In this document: positions 6,764 to 14,033 of the stretch, piece by piece
Numbering within the stretch: the stretch's first letter is position 1
Layout: the number at the start of each line of letters is the position of its first letter
Assembly (NCBI GenBank): GCA_045611785.1
Contig: JAZKXV010000034.1
Location: 1 to 21,444 of the forward strand
DNA: 21,444 bases
From: JAFTYO01 sp045611785
GTDB lineage: Bacteria; Pseudomonadota; Alphaproteobacteria; RF32; CAG-239
Direction of reading: 5' to 3'
Program-made: the position numbers and the translations under genes
Notes under the pieces: generated by a model
Told to the model about the DNA's origin: nothing
Databases searched by the model: none
The model's input: only the letters and a program-made list of their open reading frames with translations

Positions 6764-6885
6764 ATGCCTTATTTTCCGCCCATTTTAACCTACACGTCGG
6801 ACCTACACGTCACTCAAGACGTCAAACCCGTCAAAATCACCTCATTTATTTGGATAAACCAACAATTCTTCCCGAACGGATTTGC

Positions 6886-6946
6886 AAGACATTTAAGACA
6901 TTTGCCCGATTGCATTTCTACGATATTACCGAAGTTTAAGACATTT
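6886..6946. repeat. Three copies of AAGACATTT
   Basis: AAGACATTT occurs at 6886-6894, directly adjacent at 6895-6903, and again at 6938-6946. The last two copies extend to AAGACATTTGCC. This lies in the gene-free stretch 6472-6961, just downstream of the minus-strand small gene's stop. Confidence 0.6.
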
Positions 6947-6961
6947 GCCTATTTTTTGCCA

Positions 6962-7138
6962 TTATAGATACTTTAGCAACCTTTTTGTTATCAAACCTTG
7001 TCCCTCTTCATAAAGATTATCGAGGTGTTTTAGTTTATTTAGTCCGTCATTTATCTGGGATATACCGGTTATTAAATGATGAATTGCATCAAGAGACGGA
7101 TGTCTTTGTTCTGATAATAGGCCGAACATCATCTCCAT
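6962..7138 (-). CDS. Small helical protein of unknown function, 58 residues
   Basis: On the minus strand an ATG at 7138 opens 58 sense codons ending at TAA (6964-6962). AAAGGA lies 8 bases before the ATG, and an in-frame TAG just upstream fixes the frame. The product (MEMMFGLLSEQRHPSLDAIH, then HLITGISQINDGLNKLKHLD, then NLYEEGQGLITKRLLKYL) has alternating hydrophobic and charged residues fitting two amphipathic helices. It has low-bias protein-like composition, unlike the opposite strand. I do not recognise the family. The size suits a small regulator or an immunity or antitoxin-type protein, but nothing specific supports that. A start at the adjacent ATGs (7132 or 7129) is possible. Confidence 0.5.
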   Translation of the reverse strand: MEMMFGLLSEQRHPSLDAIHHLITGISQINDGLNKLKHLDNLYEEGQGLITKRLLKYL

Positions 7139-7268
7139 CTAAAGATCCTTTTTCATTATTAAAGAAAGCCCATACCCCGATTGTGATATGGGTGAAAATG
7201 CAGGAGATTTTATTCATGAGCTTAAAGAACTATTTCCTAAAACAAAAGAAGATTTAGAGAAAATAGAC

Positions 7269-7297
7269 TTGAAAATATTTAAATTTTGTCATATAAT
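7269..7297 (+). promoter_or_regulatory. Sigma-70-type promoter for the 7343 and 8220 genes
   Basis: TTGAAA (7269-7274) and TATAAT (7292-7297) are 17 bp apart, a near-consensus promoter. Transcription would start near 7304, leaving a leader of about 40 bases before the ATG at 7343. Confidence 0.7.
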
Positions 7298-7342
7298 GAA
7301 CTATAGTATCACACTAATTATACAAATATGGAAAGACATATA

Positions 7343-8155
7343 ATGGCTGAAATCGATGAAGTAAAAGATCTTTTAGCAAAGCATAAAATGAAAAAGAATG
7401 CTGTGCTATATCCATGGAATCCTGGACGTTCATATAAAGACAATATCCAACAAATGTCTTTTTTGAGTTTCTCGACAAGCAAACCTGTTAAAACTAATTT
7501 TCAGGATGGTTACATAATTCCAAAACAAACAAATAGAATTGATACAGAATTAAGTATCATTGAACAAAGAGGAGATTTTTGTAGTCGCTCTCGAGAAGAT
7601 GTGCTTAACGATTGGCAATTTTATTGCGACCAACAAAAAAAATCTACCATATATGATGATACTGATGTTATAGAAGCTGCATGTGCTAAAGAAATTTTTA
7701 CCAGATTTCCTGAAGATCGTGATAAAATCATTATACCACAAATGCTTAATATGTATAATATATTAGCAGCATCAGAGAACCCTAAAAACAGAGTTCTGTT
7801 GCCTGAAATAGAAAAAGATTTGCAAGCTAAAATACAACGTTACTTCAGCTCGGAAAAACAAAATAATGAACTTATGCCTCCTACAACACATAGTGTTTCA
7901 AGCATAGAGGATGTTAAAGAATATACGATGGCAAATATGGATATACCAAAGAATGTGGTTGATGCTAAATTAGAAAACGTTGAAACATCTATGTTGACCG
8001 AAATAAGTAAAGATTCTTTGCGTCATTTAACACCTTTAGCCTCAAAATTAGTTCTGGTTACCGCTTTGAAACATCAAAGTCATGAGAACAGCAATCAAAT
8101 TATTACCGAAATTGCTTATTATGATAAAAAAAGATCTATGGTTAGCTCAAGATAA
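7343..8155 (+). CDS. Hypothetical protein, 270 residues, possible effector
   Basis: I do not recognise this protein. It is hydrophilic with no signal peptide or membrane segment. It starts MAEIDEVKDLLAKHKMKKNA, and the piece EVKDLLAKH resembles EVKEMLAKH near residue 62 of the coiled-coil protein at 14034-15194. A central helical region (about residues 95-165) contains CAKEIFTRFPEDRDKIIIP; a C-terminal helical part includes LRHLTPLASKLVLVTALKHQ. I chose the ATG at 7343 because GGAAAG (7330-7335) precedes it; an ATG at 7328 has no ribosome site. A near-consensus promoter lies 46 bases upstream. The APH-like gene follows after 64 bases and probably shares the transcript. Its setting suggests an effector, but this is context only. 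Confidence 0.7.
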   Translation: MAEIDEVKDLLAKHKMKKNAVLYPWNPGRSYKDNIQQMSFLSFSTSKPVKTNFQDGYIIPKQTNRIDTELSIIEQRGDFCSRSREDVLNDWQFYCDQQKKSTIYDDTDVIEAACAKEIFTRFPEDRDKIIIPQMLNMYNILAASENPKNRVLLPEIEKDLQAKIQRYFSSEKQNNELMPPTTHSVSSIEDVKEYTMANMDIPKNVVDAKLENVETSMLTEISKDSLRHLTPLASKLVLVTALKHQSHENSNQIITEIAYYDKKRSMVSSR

Positions 8156-8219
8156 TGAGCTAAACAAAAACACTTTTAGTCTTTCATTAAGTGATATTTA
8201 GATTAATAAAGAGAGCAAG

Positions 8220-9440
8220 ATGGAAATTGAAAAAAATGACATATTAGAAAGCGGGGCAAATTCAATTGTTTATAAAGAAAATATTGATGGAACCGATTGT
8301 ATTGTCAAAATTTGCAGAAATCCTTACAAATATGATGAATGGGCATTTGCTGCCGCAAAAGAAGATAAAATGTTGTCAATGATTAAAAGTGAGCACCAAC
8401 TTGCTGCAGACATTCCATTGATGTATATTGATAATAATCAAGAGCAAACAAGAATTATTCAATCTATTGTTAAAGGAGAGCCCCTTTCAAGAAAAATGTA
8501 TCTTAGCTTACCTGAAGAAGAGCGAAAACAAATAGCTAAAGATATAGCTGAAGCTATGTATACCATTCATAATTTAGATATAAATGAAGTTGCCGCCACC
8601 ACAAACAATGGTTATGTTCCTCAAATAAATCCAAGCAAAAAAAATTCGGAAACATACTTTCACGGAAAGTATGAAGAATATATTGGGGCTTTAGGGAAAA
8701 TGATTTCTCCCGAAACAAGAGACACGCTTGATATGTTTATTAAAAACGAGTTTAACCAGCTTGATACGGTAAACACCCATGTCGCAGCTATACACAACGA
8801 CTTGCGATTTTCAAACATTTTTTATGATGCAAAAGAACAAAAAGTTGGAATTGTTGATTTTGGAGGTTGCGAAGTTAATGATATCTATCATGATTTTGCC
8901 AGTATCGGCTTACCAAATTCATTAGGTTTTGAATGCCAAAAAGATATAATAGAAGAGTATAACAAACTATTACAAAGAGATAACAAAGGTTATCAAATAT
9001 CTTGTGAAACAGCCAGAGCATACTCTGTTGCTAAAATGGTTTATTTTGCAAAAATGATGCAATCTTCTGAAAAGGTGCGAAAAACTTTGTTTCCTGAAAG
9101 TGCTAACGGCAAAATTATTGGCATGGAAGCATATTTACAAGAAGCAGGAATAATTCAGCCAAGCAAAATTAAAGAAAACATCTTATTACCTGGAAAACAT
9201 CATCCTTTTCAAAGACCGATTGAATTAGCAAACAGTGAAGAAGTAAAAAAATCATGTGATAAGGTGCGCAAAAAACTAAATAAGAAAACGGATCATGTCT
9301 TGGTCGATACTCCAAGCAAAGCGCAAGAAGTAGAACAAGCGTGGGCAGAATATGATGCTCAAAAAGCTCAAGCGAATGAAAAAAGCGCAAAATTATCTGC
9401 AAAAGAAATCAAAGATTATATGGATAGGCAAAAAGCTTAA
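8220..9440 (+). CDS. APH/choline-kinase-fold phosphotransferase-like protein
   Basis: This 406-residue protein has an aminoglycoside-phosphotransferase/eukaryotic-kinase-like fold. ESGANSIVYKE (10-20) resembles a nucleotide loop, Lys30 in CIVKIC would bind ATP, HNDLRFSN (192-199) is the HxDxxxxN catalytic loop with Asp194 and Asn199, and IVDFGG (211-216) holds the metal-binding Asp213. Asp225 in YHDFASIG fits the next family aspartate. All catalytic residues are present, so it is likely active. The tail from about 320 is basic and helical (KKSCDKVRKKLNKKTDHVLV) and ends in a Lys/Ala/Gln-rich coil, which is not usual for resistance enzymes. The ATG at 8220 follows AAAGAGAG. A role as antibiotic kinase is possible, but the tail and neighbours fit a host- or protein-modifying kinase better. 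The substrate is unknown. Confidence 0.8.
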   Translation: MEIEKNDILESGANSIVYKENIDGTDCIVKICRNPYKYDEWAFAAAKEDKMLSMIKSEHQLAADIPLMYIDNNQEQTRIIQSIVKGEPLSRKMYLSLPEEERKQIAKDIAEAMYTIHNLDINEVAATTNNGYVPQINPSKKNSETYFHGKYEEYIGALGKMISPETRDTLDMFIKNEFNQLDTVNTHVAAIHNDLRFSNIFYDAKEQKVGIVDFGGCEVNDIYHDFASIGLPNSLGFECQKDIIEEYNKLLQRDNKGYQISCETARAYSVAKMVYFAKMMQSSEKVRKTLFPESANGKIIGMEAYLQEAGIIQPSKIKENILLPGKHHPFQRPIELANSEEVKKSCDKVRKKLNKKTDHVLVDTPSKAQEVEQAWAEYDAQKAQANEKSAKLSAKEIKDYMDRQKA

Positions 9441-9483
9441 AGTTTATCTCAACCTTCAGATTTATTACAAAAAAGAGCACTTA

Positions 9484-9786
9484 CTAAGCGCCCCTTTTTT
9501 GTCTTGCTTTTTGGCAGGTATAATTGGTGCCTTTAACCAAAGGTTTTATATTCCACCCTATTGTACAACTATATCCGCATTTGAATTTATACTTTGTACA
9601 AACCAATTCTTGTCCGTTATTTTTATGGCCCTTTCTATCAAAAAAATAACCTTTACCGCAATATTTTTCACAGTTTGCATTATGATCCAACTTTTTAGCT
9701 TCTATATTTTTGGTATATAAAACTTCTGCACTTACACAGTTTACTGATATAAAAAATAAAATTAAAAAAAGAAACAATGTTTTCAT
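9484..9786 (-). CDS. Secreted six-cysteine small protein
   Basis: This is a 100-residue preprotein. Residues 1-20 (MKTLFLFLILFFISVNCVSA) are a classical signal peptide with cleavage after VSA. The mature chain of about 80 residues is basic and has six cysteines spaced CEKYC, then VCTKYKFKCGYSC, then YTC, enough for three disulphides. It ends RQKRGA. I chose the ATG at 9786 because GGGAGG sits just before it; the longer upstream frame has no ribosome site. A near-consensus promoter lies at 9812-9840. It converges on the APH-like gene with 43 bases between. A small, basic, disulphide-rich exported protein could be a toxin, inhibitor or adhesin-like factor; the family is not recognised. Confidence 0.7.
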   Translation of the reverse strand: MKTLFLFLILFFISVNCVSAEVLYTKNIEAKKLDHNANCEKYCGKGYFFDRKGHKNNGQELVCTKYKFKCGYSCTIGWNIKPLVKGTNYTCQKARQKRGA

Positions 9787-9811
9787 GCACATCCTCCCAA
9801 AAATTTTATTC

Positions 9812-9840
9812 ATAATAACATAAACGGATTTTATTTTCAA
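9812..9840 (-). promoter_or_regulatory. Sigma-70-type promoter for the secreted cysteine-rich protein
   Basis: On the minus strand TTGAAA (9840-9835) and TATTAT (9817-9812) are separated by 17 bp, each matching consensus at five of six positions. The start codon is 26 bases further on. Confidence 0.65.
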
Positions 9841-9948
9841 TCTGATTTACAGTTTTTTACCATATATGCTTTTTAAAATAAATTTTTATATTTCATTTTT
9901 CATATACGTATGATATCATTGGCATATCTTGCAAAAGGAGCATGAAAA

Positions 9949-10770
9949 GTGACTGCAAAATATAAAAAAGAAGATATCTTAAATATACACCTTACTTGGA
10001 ATGAAAATAGTGATGATTTAGACAATGTGTTGTTTAAGCAAAACAAAATTTTTGTAAAAAAACTAAATTGCGAATCTATTGTAAACGGAACTCAAGGTAA
10101 AATAGATATCAACTCCTTAACAAATTTAGGAACAACATTACTTAATGACCAGAATCTAAACCAATGTTTTTATTCTTTAACATTACCATCTCGTGAATGT
10201 TTTTGTGGAGCTCATGCTGTGGCTCTGGCTGTCGATAATATAAACCATACAATTTATTATCATGACTCACATGGCGAAGATATGCGTAAAGAAATGAAAG
10301 ATTATTTAGCTTTGTTATTGCCTGATTATAAAATAGATATAAACCATTCCAAGCAGCAACAAGATGTTATAAATCCGTTGGTACCTGAAGAAAATGATAA
10401 TTCATGTGCACTTCTTACAAAATATAACCTTAGAGATATATGGTACAAAATAAATGGCCATCCCGATAAAGTTTGTAACTTTTCTTCCATAGAAGCAAGA
10501 AAAAATGCATGGAGCATATTAAAAGATATTAAAAAAGAAGAGCCAAAAACATCTTACAAGGCTAAAAAACCAACTTTTGTAATTGGCGTTAAAAAAGCAC
10601 CTTCCAAAGAAGATTGTGAACATATCAAACAAGCCGAAATAACAGATTTTAAATATCGTATGTATAACGAACCAAACTATGCCGAAATGCTACAAGAAGC
10701 GGTGCAAAAAGCTAAATCTAACCATATTGCTCATTGTAAGCAAATCATGAACCATAATCGCTCATGGTAA
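9949..10770 (+). CDS. Predicted CE-clan cysteine protease (Ulp1/SseL-type deubiquitinase-like effector)
   Basis: This is a 273-residue protein. The segment FCGAHAVALAVDNINHTIYY then HDSHGED matches the Ulp1-type core, where a catalytic His is followed by beta strands and a catalytic Asp. His89 and Asp106 are 17 residues apart, as in yeast Ulp1 (His514, Asp531), and Cys153 in DNSCALLTKYN is 47 residues after the Asp (49 in Ulp1). Clan CE enzymes cleave ubiquitin, SUMO or NEDD8, or acetylate host proteins, and bacterial members are mostly secreted into eukaryotic cells. The usual oxyanion Gln six residues before Cys is Glu147 here, and the Trp after His is Ala. The start is GTG at 9949, eight bases after AAAGGAG. 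The C-terminal 80 residues are Lys-rich. There is no signal peptide. Confidence in fold is moderate to good; the substrate is unknown. Confidence 0.65.
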   Translation: MTAKYKKEDILNIHLTWNENSDDLDNVLFKQNKIFVKKLNCESIVNGTQGKIDINSLTNLGTTLLNDQNLNQCFYSLTLPSRECFCGAHAVALAVDNINHTIYYHDSHGEDMRKEMKDYLALLLPDYKIDINHSKQQQDVINPLVPEENDNSCALLTKYNLRDIWYKINGHPDKVCNFSSIEARKNAWSILKDIKKEEPKTSYKAKKPTFVIGVKKAPSKEDCEHIKQAEITDFKYRMYNEPNYAEMLQEAVQKAKSNHIAHCKQIMNHNRSW

Positions 10771-10874
10771 CAACACACACTTGTTTTAAGTGAGCATTTT
10801 AAGTATTTATCCTATAAAATAAAGCTAACAAAGCGCTTTAACAGTTCTTTGTAGGTTATATACTTTTAATTGAC

Positions 10875-12269
10875 CTATAATTTTTTGACATTTTTAGCTA
10901 TATACATTGAAGCTACTTGCGTATTAGCTATTTTAGCTTTAGGTGTTGTCGGTAAATGTGTAGGCGATTTTTCAACTCCTCTTAATTGTCTAAGATGTTT
11001 AATCATAGGATTTATTGTTTTTTTGTTACCTTGTTTTTCTTCTTGCTTTTGTTTTTCTCTCTTTTCTTCAATAGTCATATTTGCCAATTTTATCAACTCT
11101 TCTTTTGGATGAGTTAATTCATACGGCTTCAATTTTTTTGTAAAAATACCCAATATTTTAGATTGAACACTATGATAAACCTTCTTATCTTTTAATATGT
11201 TTTTTCTTCTATCAATCATATATCCGCGTTTACTTGTATCTGCTGGTCTATATAAAGCTAACAATGCTTTAAAACGCTCATCATTTTGATCAATAGGATA
11301 AAGATAATCTTTTCCTTCTTTACGAACATGCATATAAATATTTTTCACTTTGTTTTTAGATGGAGATACAGGTTGTTCAAAGGCCATACCTTCCCAATCT
11401 TTTTTTGAAACTTCAGATGTTTTTTTCTTTATTGCAGGACACCTTCCTTGCTCTATGGAATAATCGCTATATAAAGAACAATTTTTACCGGCATCAAACT
11501 CGTAAACAAACCCAAAACTTATGCTTTCACCACCTGTTGTAGGTATGCCTATTTTTGAACCATAAATACTATCTCCGCAACCTGAATACATTAAAGCCGT
11601 TTTAATGTCAGGTGAAGAATATGCTAAATTCTTACTTTCACGTGCAGCAAGCGACACATAAGGCATATCGCCAATTGTTCCACCTCTATATAAGCATGTC
11701 AGTTCCTTTTCATTCTTTTGGTATAATTCTTCAACAGGTATAAGTTTAGGAGAATCTATAACTTCACGATAAAGTTTTTCTTCTAAATCAAACCCATATT
11801 TTTCTCTGATTTGAGCTGAATTCGGATTGTTTAAGTTTGCATCAATAAACTTGCCCTCCATATAACGCTCTGATGTATATGAAATATCGGCCATTTGAGA
11901 TGTTTCTACAGGAAGAGCTGTACCTAAATCATAGAGGATATACCCATTTTCTTTAATCGGCTTATCACATAATGTATCATAAATTTGTTCCGTTACTTCT
12001 TTTGCTTTTTTAGGATCAAGAACCGGTGTTTGTATACCACCTGCAGTTACGACAATTTTAGACGGATCAGCAGCTTCTTCACAAAAACAAGGTACAGCAT
12101 CCATTCCTGCTTCTCTTAAACGATTGGTTATATCTAATATACTATCTATATTATAATCATTAACTTCTCTTATCCCGTTTTCCAAGCCTGTGTCTGTTGC
12201 AATAAAAATAGCACATGGAGCTTCTAAATTTTGAACGAAATCTAATTTATGTGCATGGTATTGATTCAT
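10875..12269 (-). CDS. Large hypothetical protein with a possible ADP-ribosyltransferase-like segment
   Basis: This 464-residue soluble protein is not securely recognised. Residues 15-125 look alpha/beta (CAIFIATDTGLENG, CFCEEAADPSKIVVTAGGIQ). Residues 190-262 contain TCLYRGGTIGDMP, then NLAYSSPDIKTALMYSGCG, then FGFVYEFDAGK. That order (Tyr-Arg-Gly, then a Ser-Ser strand with a Tyr, then a Glu strand) recalls the NAD-binding core of ADP-ribosyltransferases, but I cannot confirm it. The C-terminal 150 residues are Lys/Glu-rich with a helical stretch (MTIEEKREKQKQEEKQGNKK). The ATG at 12269 follows GAGG. It begins 41 bases after the GNAT gene and is probably co-transcribed. The size, basic tail and neighbours fit a translocated effector. 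Confidence 0.7.
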   Translation of the reverse strand: MNQYHAHKLDFVQNLEAPCAIFIATDTGLENGIREVNDYNIDSILDITNRLREAGMDAVPCFCEEAADPSKIVVTAGGIQTPVLDPKKAKEVTEQIYDTLCDKPIKENGYILYDLGTALPVETSQMADISYTSERYMEGKFIDANLNNPNSAQIREKYGFDLEEKLYREVIDSPKLIPVEELYQKNEKELTCLYRGGTIGDMPYVSLAARESKNLAYSSPDIKTALMYSGCGDSIYGSKIGIPTTGGESISFGFVYEFDAGKNCSLYSDYSIEQGRCPAIKKKTSEVSKKDWEGMAFEQPVSPSKNKVKNIYMHVRKEGKDYLYPIDQNDERFKALLALYRPADTSKRGYMIDRRKNILKDKKVYHSVQSKILGIFTKKLKPYELTHPKEELIKLANMTIEEKREKQKQEEKQGNKKTINPMIKHLRQLRGVEKSPTHLPTTPKAKIANTQVASMYIAKNVKKL

Positions 12270-12310
12270 ATTATTACCTCATATGTAATTATAATATTAA
12301 GCTTATTTTA

Positions 12311-12874
12311 TTATAATATCTCTTTATTTCTATCTGACTTAAGTTTTGAAAAGACATTAATATCTCTATACCTATTATTAGGCTCAGAGTATATCTCTTG
12401 GCGTAAAACACCCTCATGAACATATCCCAATCTTTGCGGTATTTTAGCAGATTTCACATTTAAAACATCGGTATGTATCACAATTCTATTGAAATCATTT
12501 TCAAATAAATGAGCTTCTACCAAAGAAACTGCTTCACTCATCAGCCCTTTGCCTTCATATTTGGTATCTAGCCAATAAGCAACTTCAGCCCTTTTATGCT
12601 GCCATGCAACGTTTAAGATGCTAATAAGTCCGATAAAAACCGTGCCCATATAAACAGCATAAACAAATTGTTTATTTTCACCCCAATCTTTATCAACACC
12701 TTGCAAAAATGCTAAACTATCGCTAGCTGAATTAGTATATTTCACCCAACCCAACCATGGTAAAAACGTTTCTCGACAGCTATCAATGGAAGAAAAAATT
12801 TTTGTGGCTGTTTGCATATCTGGTTGTGGGCGCTTTAAAATTATGCGTTCACCTGATATTATTTCTTTTAACAT
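12311..12874 (-). CDS. GNAT family N-acetyltransferase (RimJ/RimL-like)
   Basis: This 187-residue acetyl-CoA-dependent acyltransferase follows the RimJ/RimL plan: GERIILKRPQPDMQTATKIF at the N-terminus, GLISILNVAWQHKRAEVAYW (strands 4-5), the acetyl-CoA pyrophosphate loop DTKYEGKGLMSEAV, and NVKSAKIPQRLGYVHEGVLR near the C-terminus. RimL relatives acetylate N-termini of ribosomal proteins, amino groups of antibiotics or small molecules, so the substrate cannot be read from sequence. I chose the ATG at 12874 because GGAGG lies 5 bases before it; a TTG at 12886 overlaps that site. It sits between the C26-type hydrolase (183 bases upstream) and the large hypothetical gene (41 bases downstream). 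Confidence 0.88.
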   Translation of the reverse strand: MLKEIISGERIILKRPQPDMQTATKIFSSIDSCRETFLPWLGWVKYTNSASDSLAFLQGVDKDWGENKQFVYAVYMGTVFIGLISILNVAWQHKRAEVAYWLDTKYEGKGLMSEAVSLVEAHLFENDFNRIVIHTDVLNVKSAKIPQRLGYVHEGVLRQEIYSEPNNRYRDINVFSKLKSDRNKEIL

Positions 12875-13057
12875 ATATTCCTCCAACCATAATTTAACAT
12901 TTTATTTTTATAATTGATCTAATCTTATTCAGATAACACCAAATAAAATTCTCGGTCAGTCATTGTTATTGACAACCATTTAAATGTTCAAGTTTTCGCT
13001 TCAGCTGATTTATAATGCTTTGCATATCGCTTTATACTTTTTTAATAAACCTTATTT

Positions 13058-13999
13058 TTAATCACGAATATGAGCATCCTTTATCAAGCAGGTTGATCTG
13101 TTTTTGTTTTTATATTCTCTTGCTTTACGGAATATATAATTATACAGATTTTGCATTTTAGAATCGCTAACTAAATCTTCAGGATGTCCTTGTACACACA
13201 AAATGCCTGCTTTTTCATTTCCCCAAATCTCAGGAATACCGTCGCTATCAGAAATGGCATACATATCCATTTTAACTTTAGGAGAACCGGCAACATAATC
13301 TTGCAAAACACCATGTACCATTGACTGATTATGGCGCGAATTAATTATAATCCGATTTTCAGATGGTTTAAGTCCCATAATGTCAAAAATCGGTGTTCCT
13401 TTTATTAACTTAATTTGATGAACTCTAACATCTGTATCTTCTTTAGGCTTGTGTATAGCTGGATGCATCACCTCATCTTTTAAGCTTCGATACATTTTCA
13501 TATTACCGAGCAAAGCTCCAATCATCTGAGCTCCGGCACAAATTCCGAGCATGGGCTTCTTACTATGATGAGCCTCTGCAATAACCGCTCTATATGCAAA
13601 AAAGCGTCTGCCAACTTCATCTCCTAGAGTTTTTCCATCAATATAAAAACTTTCTGGATTATCAAAAGCTCCTCCCGGCAAAATAGCTCCATCGCAATTT
13701 TTCATTTGCTGATACGCATTATCATAATCTAAAAAGCGTATTTTAGAATCAGAATTTGAAATTGCCTGCAAGTAGCTTTTACCGATTGTATAATATTCAT
13801 CTCCTGTTTCAGAAGTATCTTGTCCTAAAAGAAAACCTATTGTCGGTGAAGCTTGTGAGCACTTTTTTTGCACATTTTCAGGTAACAATATTTCAGGAAT
13901 AACCTCTTTTTCTTTTAGAACAAAAATCGCTTCCTTTTTAATACCATATGCTTCAAACTCAGGTAAATATTCAAGATAAACTTTTTCTGTCTTTTGCAT
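13058..13999 (-). CDS. Class I glutamine amidotransferase / peptidase C26 (gamma-glutamyl hydrolase, PuuD-like)
   Basis: This is a 313-residue enzyme. The class I GATase core runs from about residue 52 (PTIGFLLGQ) to 292, with CDGAILPGG (102-110), the nucleophile elbow LGICAGAQMIG carrying Cys154, INSRHNQSMVH (219-229) and VQGHPED with catalytic His272 and Glu274. The NSRHNQ block is characteristic of PuuD, which cleaves gamma-glutamyl-GABA in putrescine breakdown, and of related gamma-glutamyl hydrolases. An N-terminal extension of about 50 residues precedes the domain and is unusual. The ATG at 13999 follows AGGAAA. It starts 35 bases after the coiled-coil gene, so the two form one unit. 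No other putrescine-pathway gene is nearby, so a different gamma-glutamyl substrate is likely. Confidence 0.88.
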   Translation of the reverse strand: MQKTEKVYLEYLPEFEAYGIKKEAIFVLKEKEVIPEILLPENVQKKCSQASPTIGFLLGQDTSETGDEYYTIGKSYLQAISNSDSKIRFLDYDNAYQQMKNCDGAILPGGAFDNPESFYIDGKTLGDEVGRRFFAYRAVIAEAHHSKKPMLGICAGAQMIGALLGNMKMYRSLKDEVMHPAIHKPKEDTDVRVHQIKLIKGTPIFDIMGLKPSENRIIINSRHNQSMVHGVLQDYVAGSPKVKMDMYAISDSDGIPEIWGNEKAGILCVQGHPEDLVSDSKMQNLYNYIFRKAREYKNKNRSTCLIKDAHIRD

Positions 14000-14033
14000 A
14001 ACTTATTTCCTAAAACAAAACATCTATTAAGCC

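Larger units (their letters stand above)
6601..6840. repeat. Candidate small repeat element with 13-bp terminal inverted repeats
   Basis: GTGATATTGACGG (6601-6613) is the complement of CCGTCAAAATCAC (6828-6840) at 12 of 13 positions, enclosing about 240 bp. The unit is rich in TGACG motifs on both strands and contains a strong terminator. No open frame in it looks like protein. I see no clear target-site duplication. It could be a MITE-like or regulatory repeat, which only a search for other copies would settle. Confidence 0.3.

Noticed and set aside
6601..6967. Two plus-strand open frames (6601-6939 and 6764-6967)
   Set aside because: They run through a terminator, palindromes and short repeats, have no ribosome site and read as low-complexity Phe/His/Thr-rich sequence. 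They look incidental.
1..7140. Prophage
   Set aside because: Two recombinases are present, but there are no capsid, portal, terminase, tail, lysis or replication genes.
6985..7257. 90-residue plus-strand open frame
   Set aside because: It lies opposite the better-supported minus-strand gene 6962-7138, which has a Shine-Dalgarno and protein-like sequence.
7188..7343. 51-codon plus-strand frame (MGENAGDFIHELKELFPKTK onward) ending TAATG at the start of the 7343 gene
   Set aside because: It contains the near-consensus promoter 7269-7297 and lacks a ribosome site. Its first half is protein-like, so it could be a relic, but not a functional coupled gene.
8142..8163. 8-bp hairpin spanning the stop codon of the 7343 gene
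   Set aside because: No T tract follows on the plus strand, and the next gene starts 57 bases later with no promoter visible, so read-through is more likely than termination.
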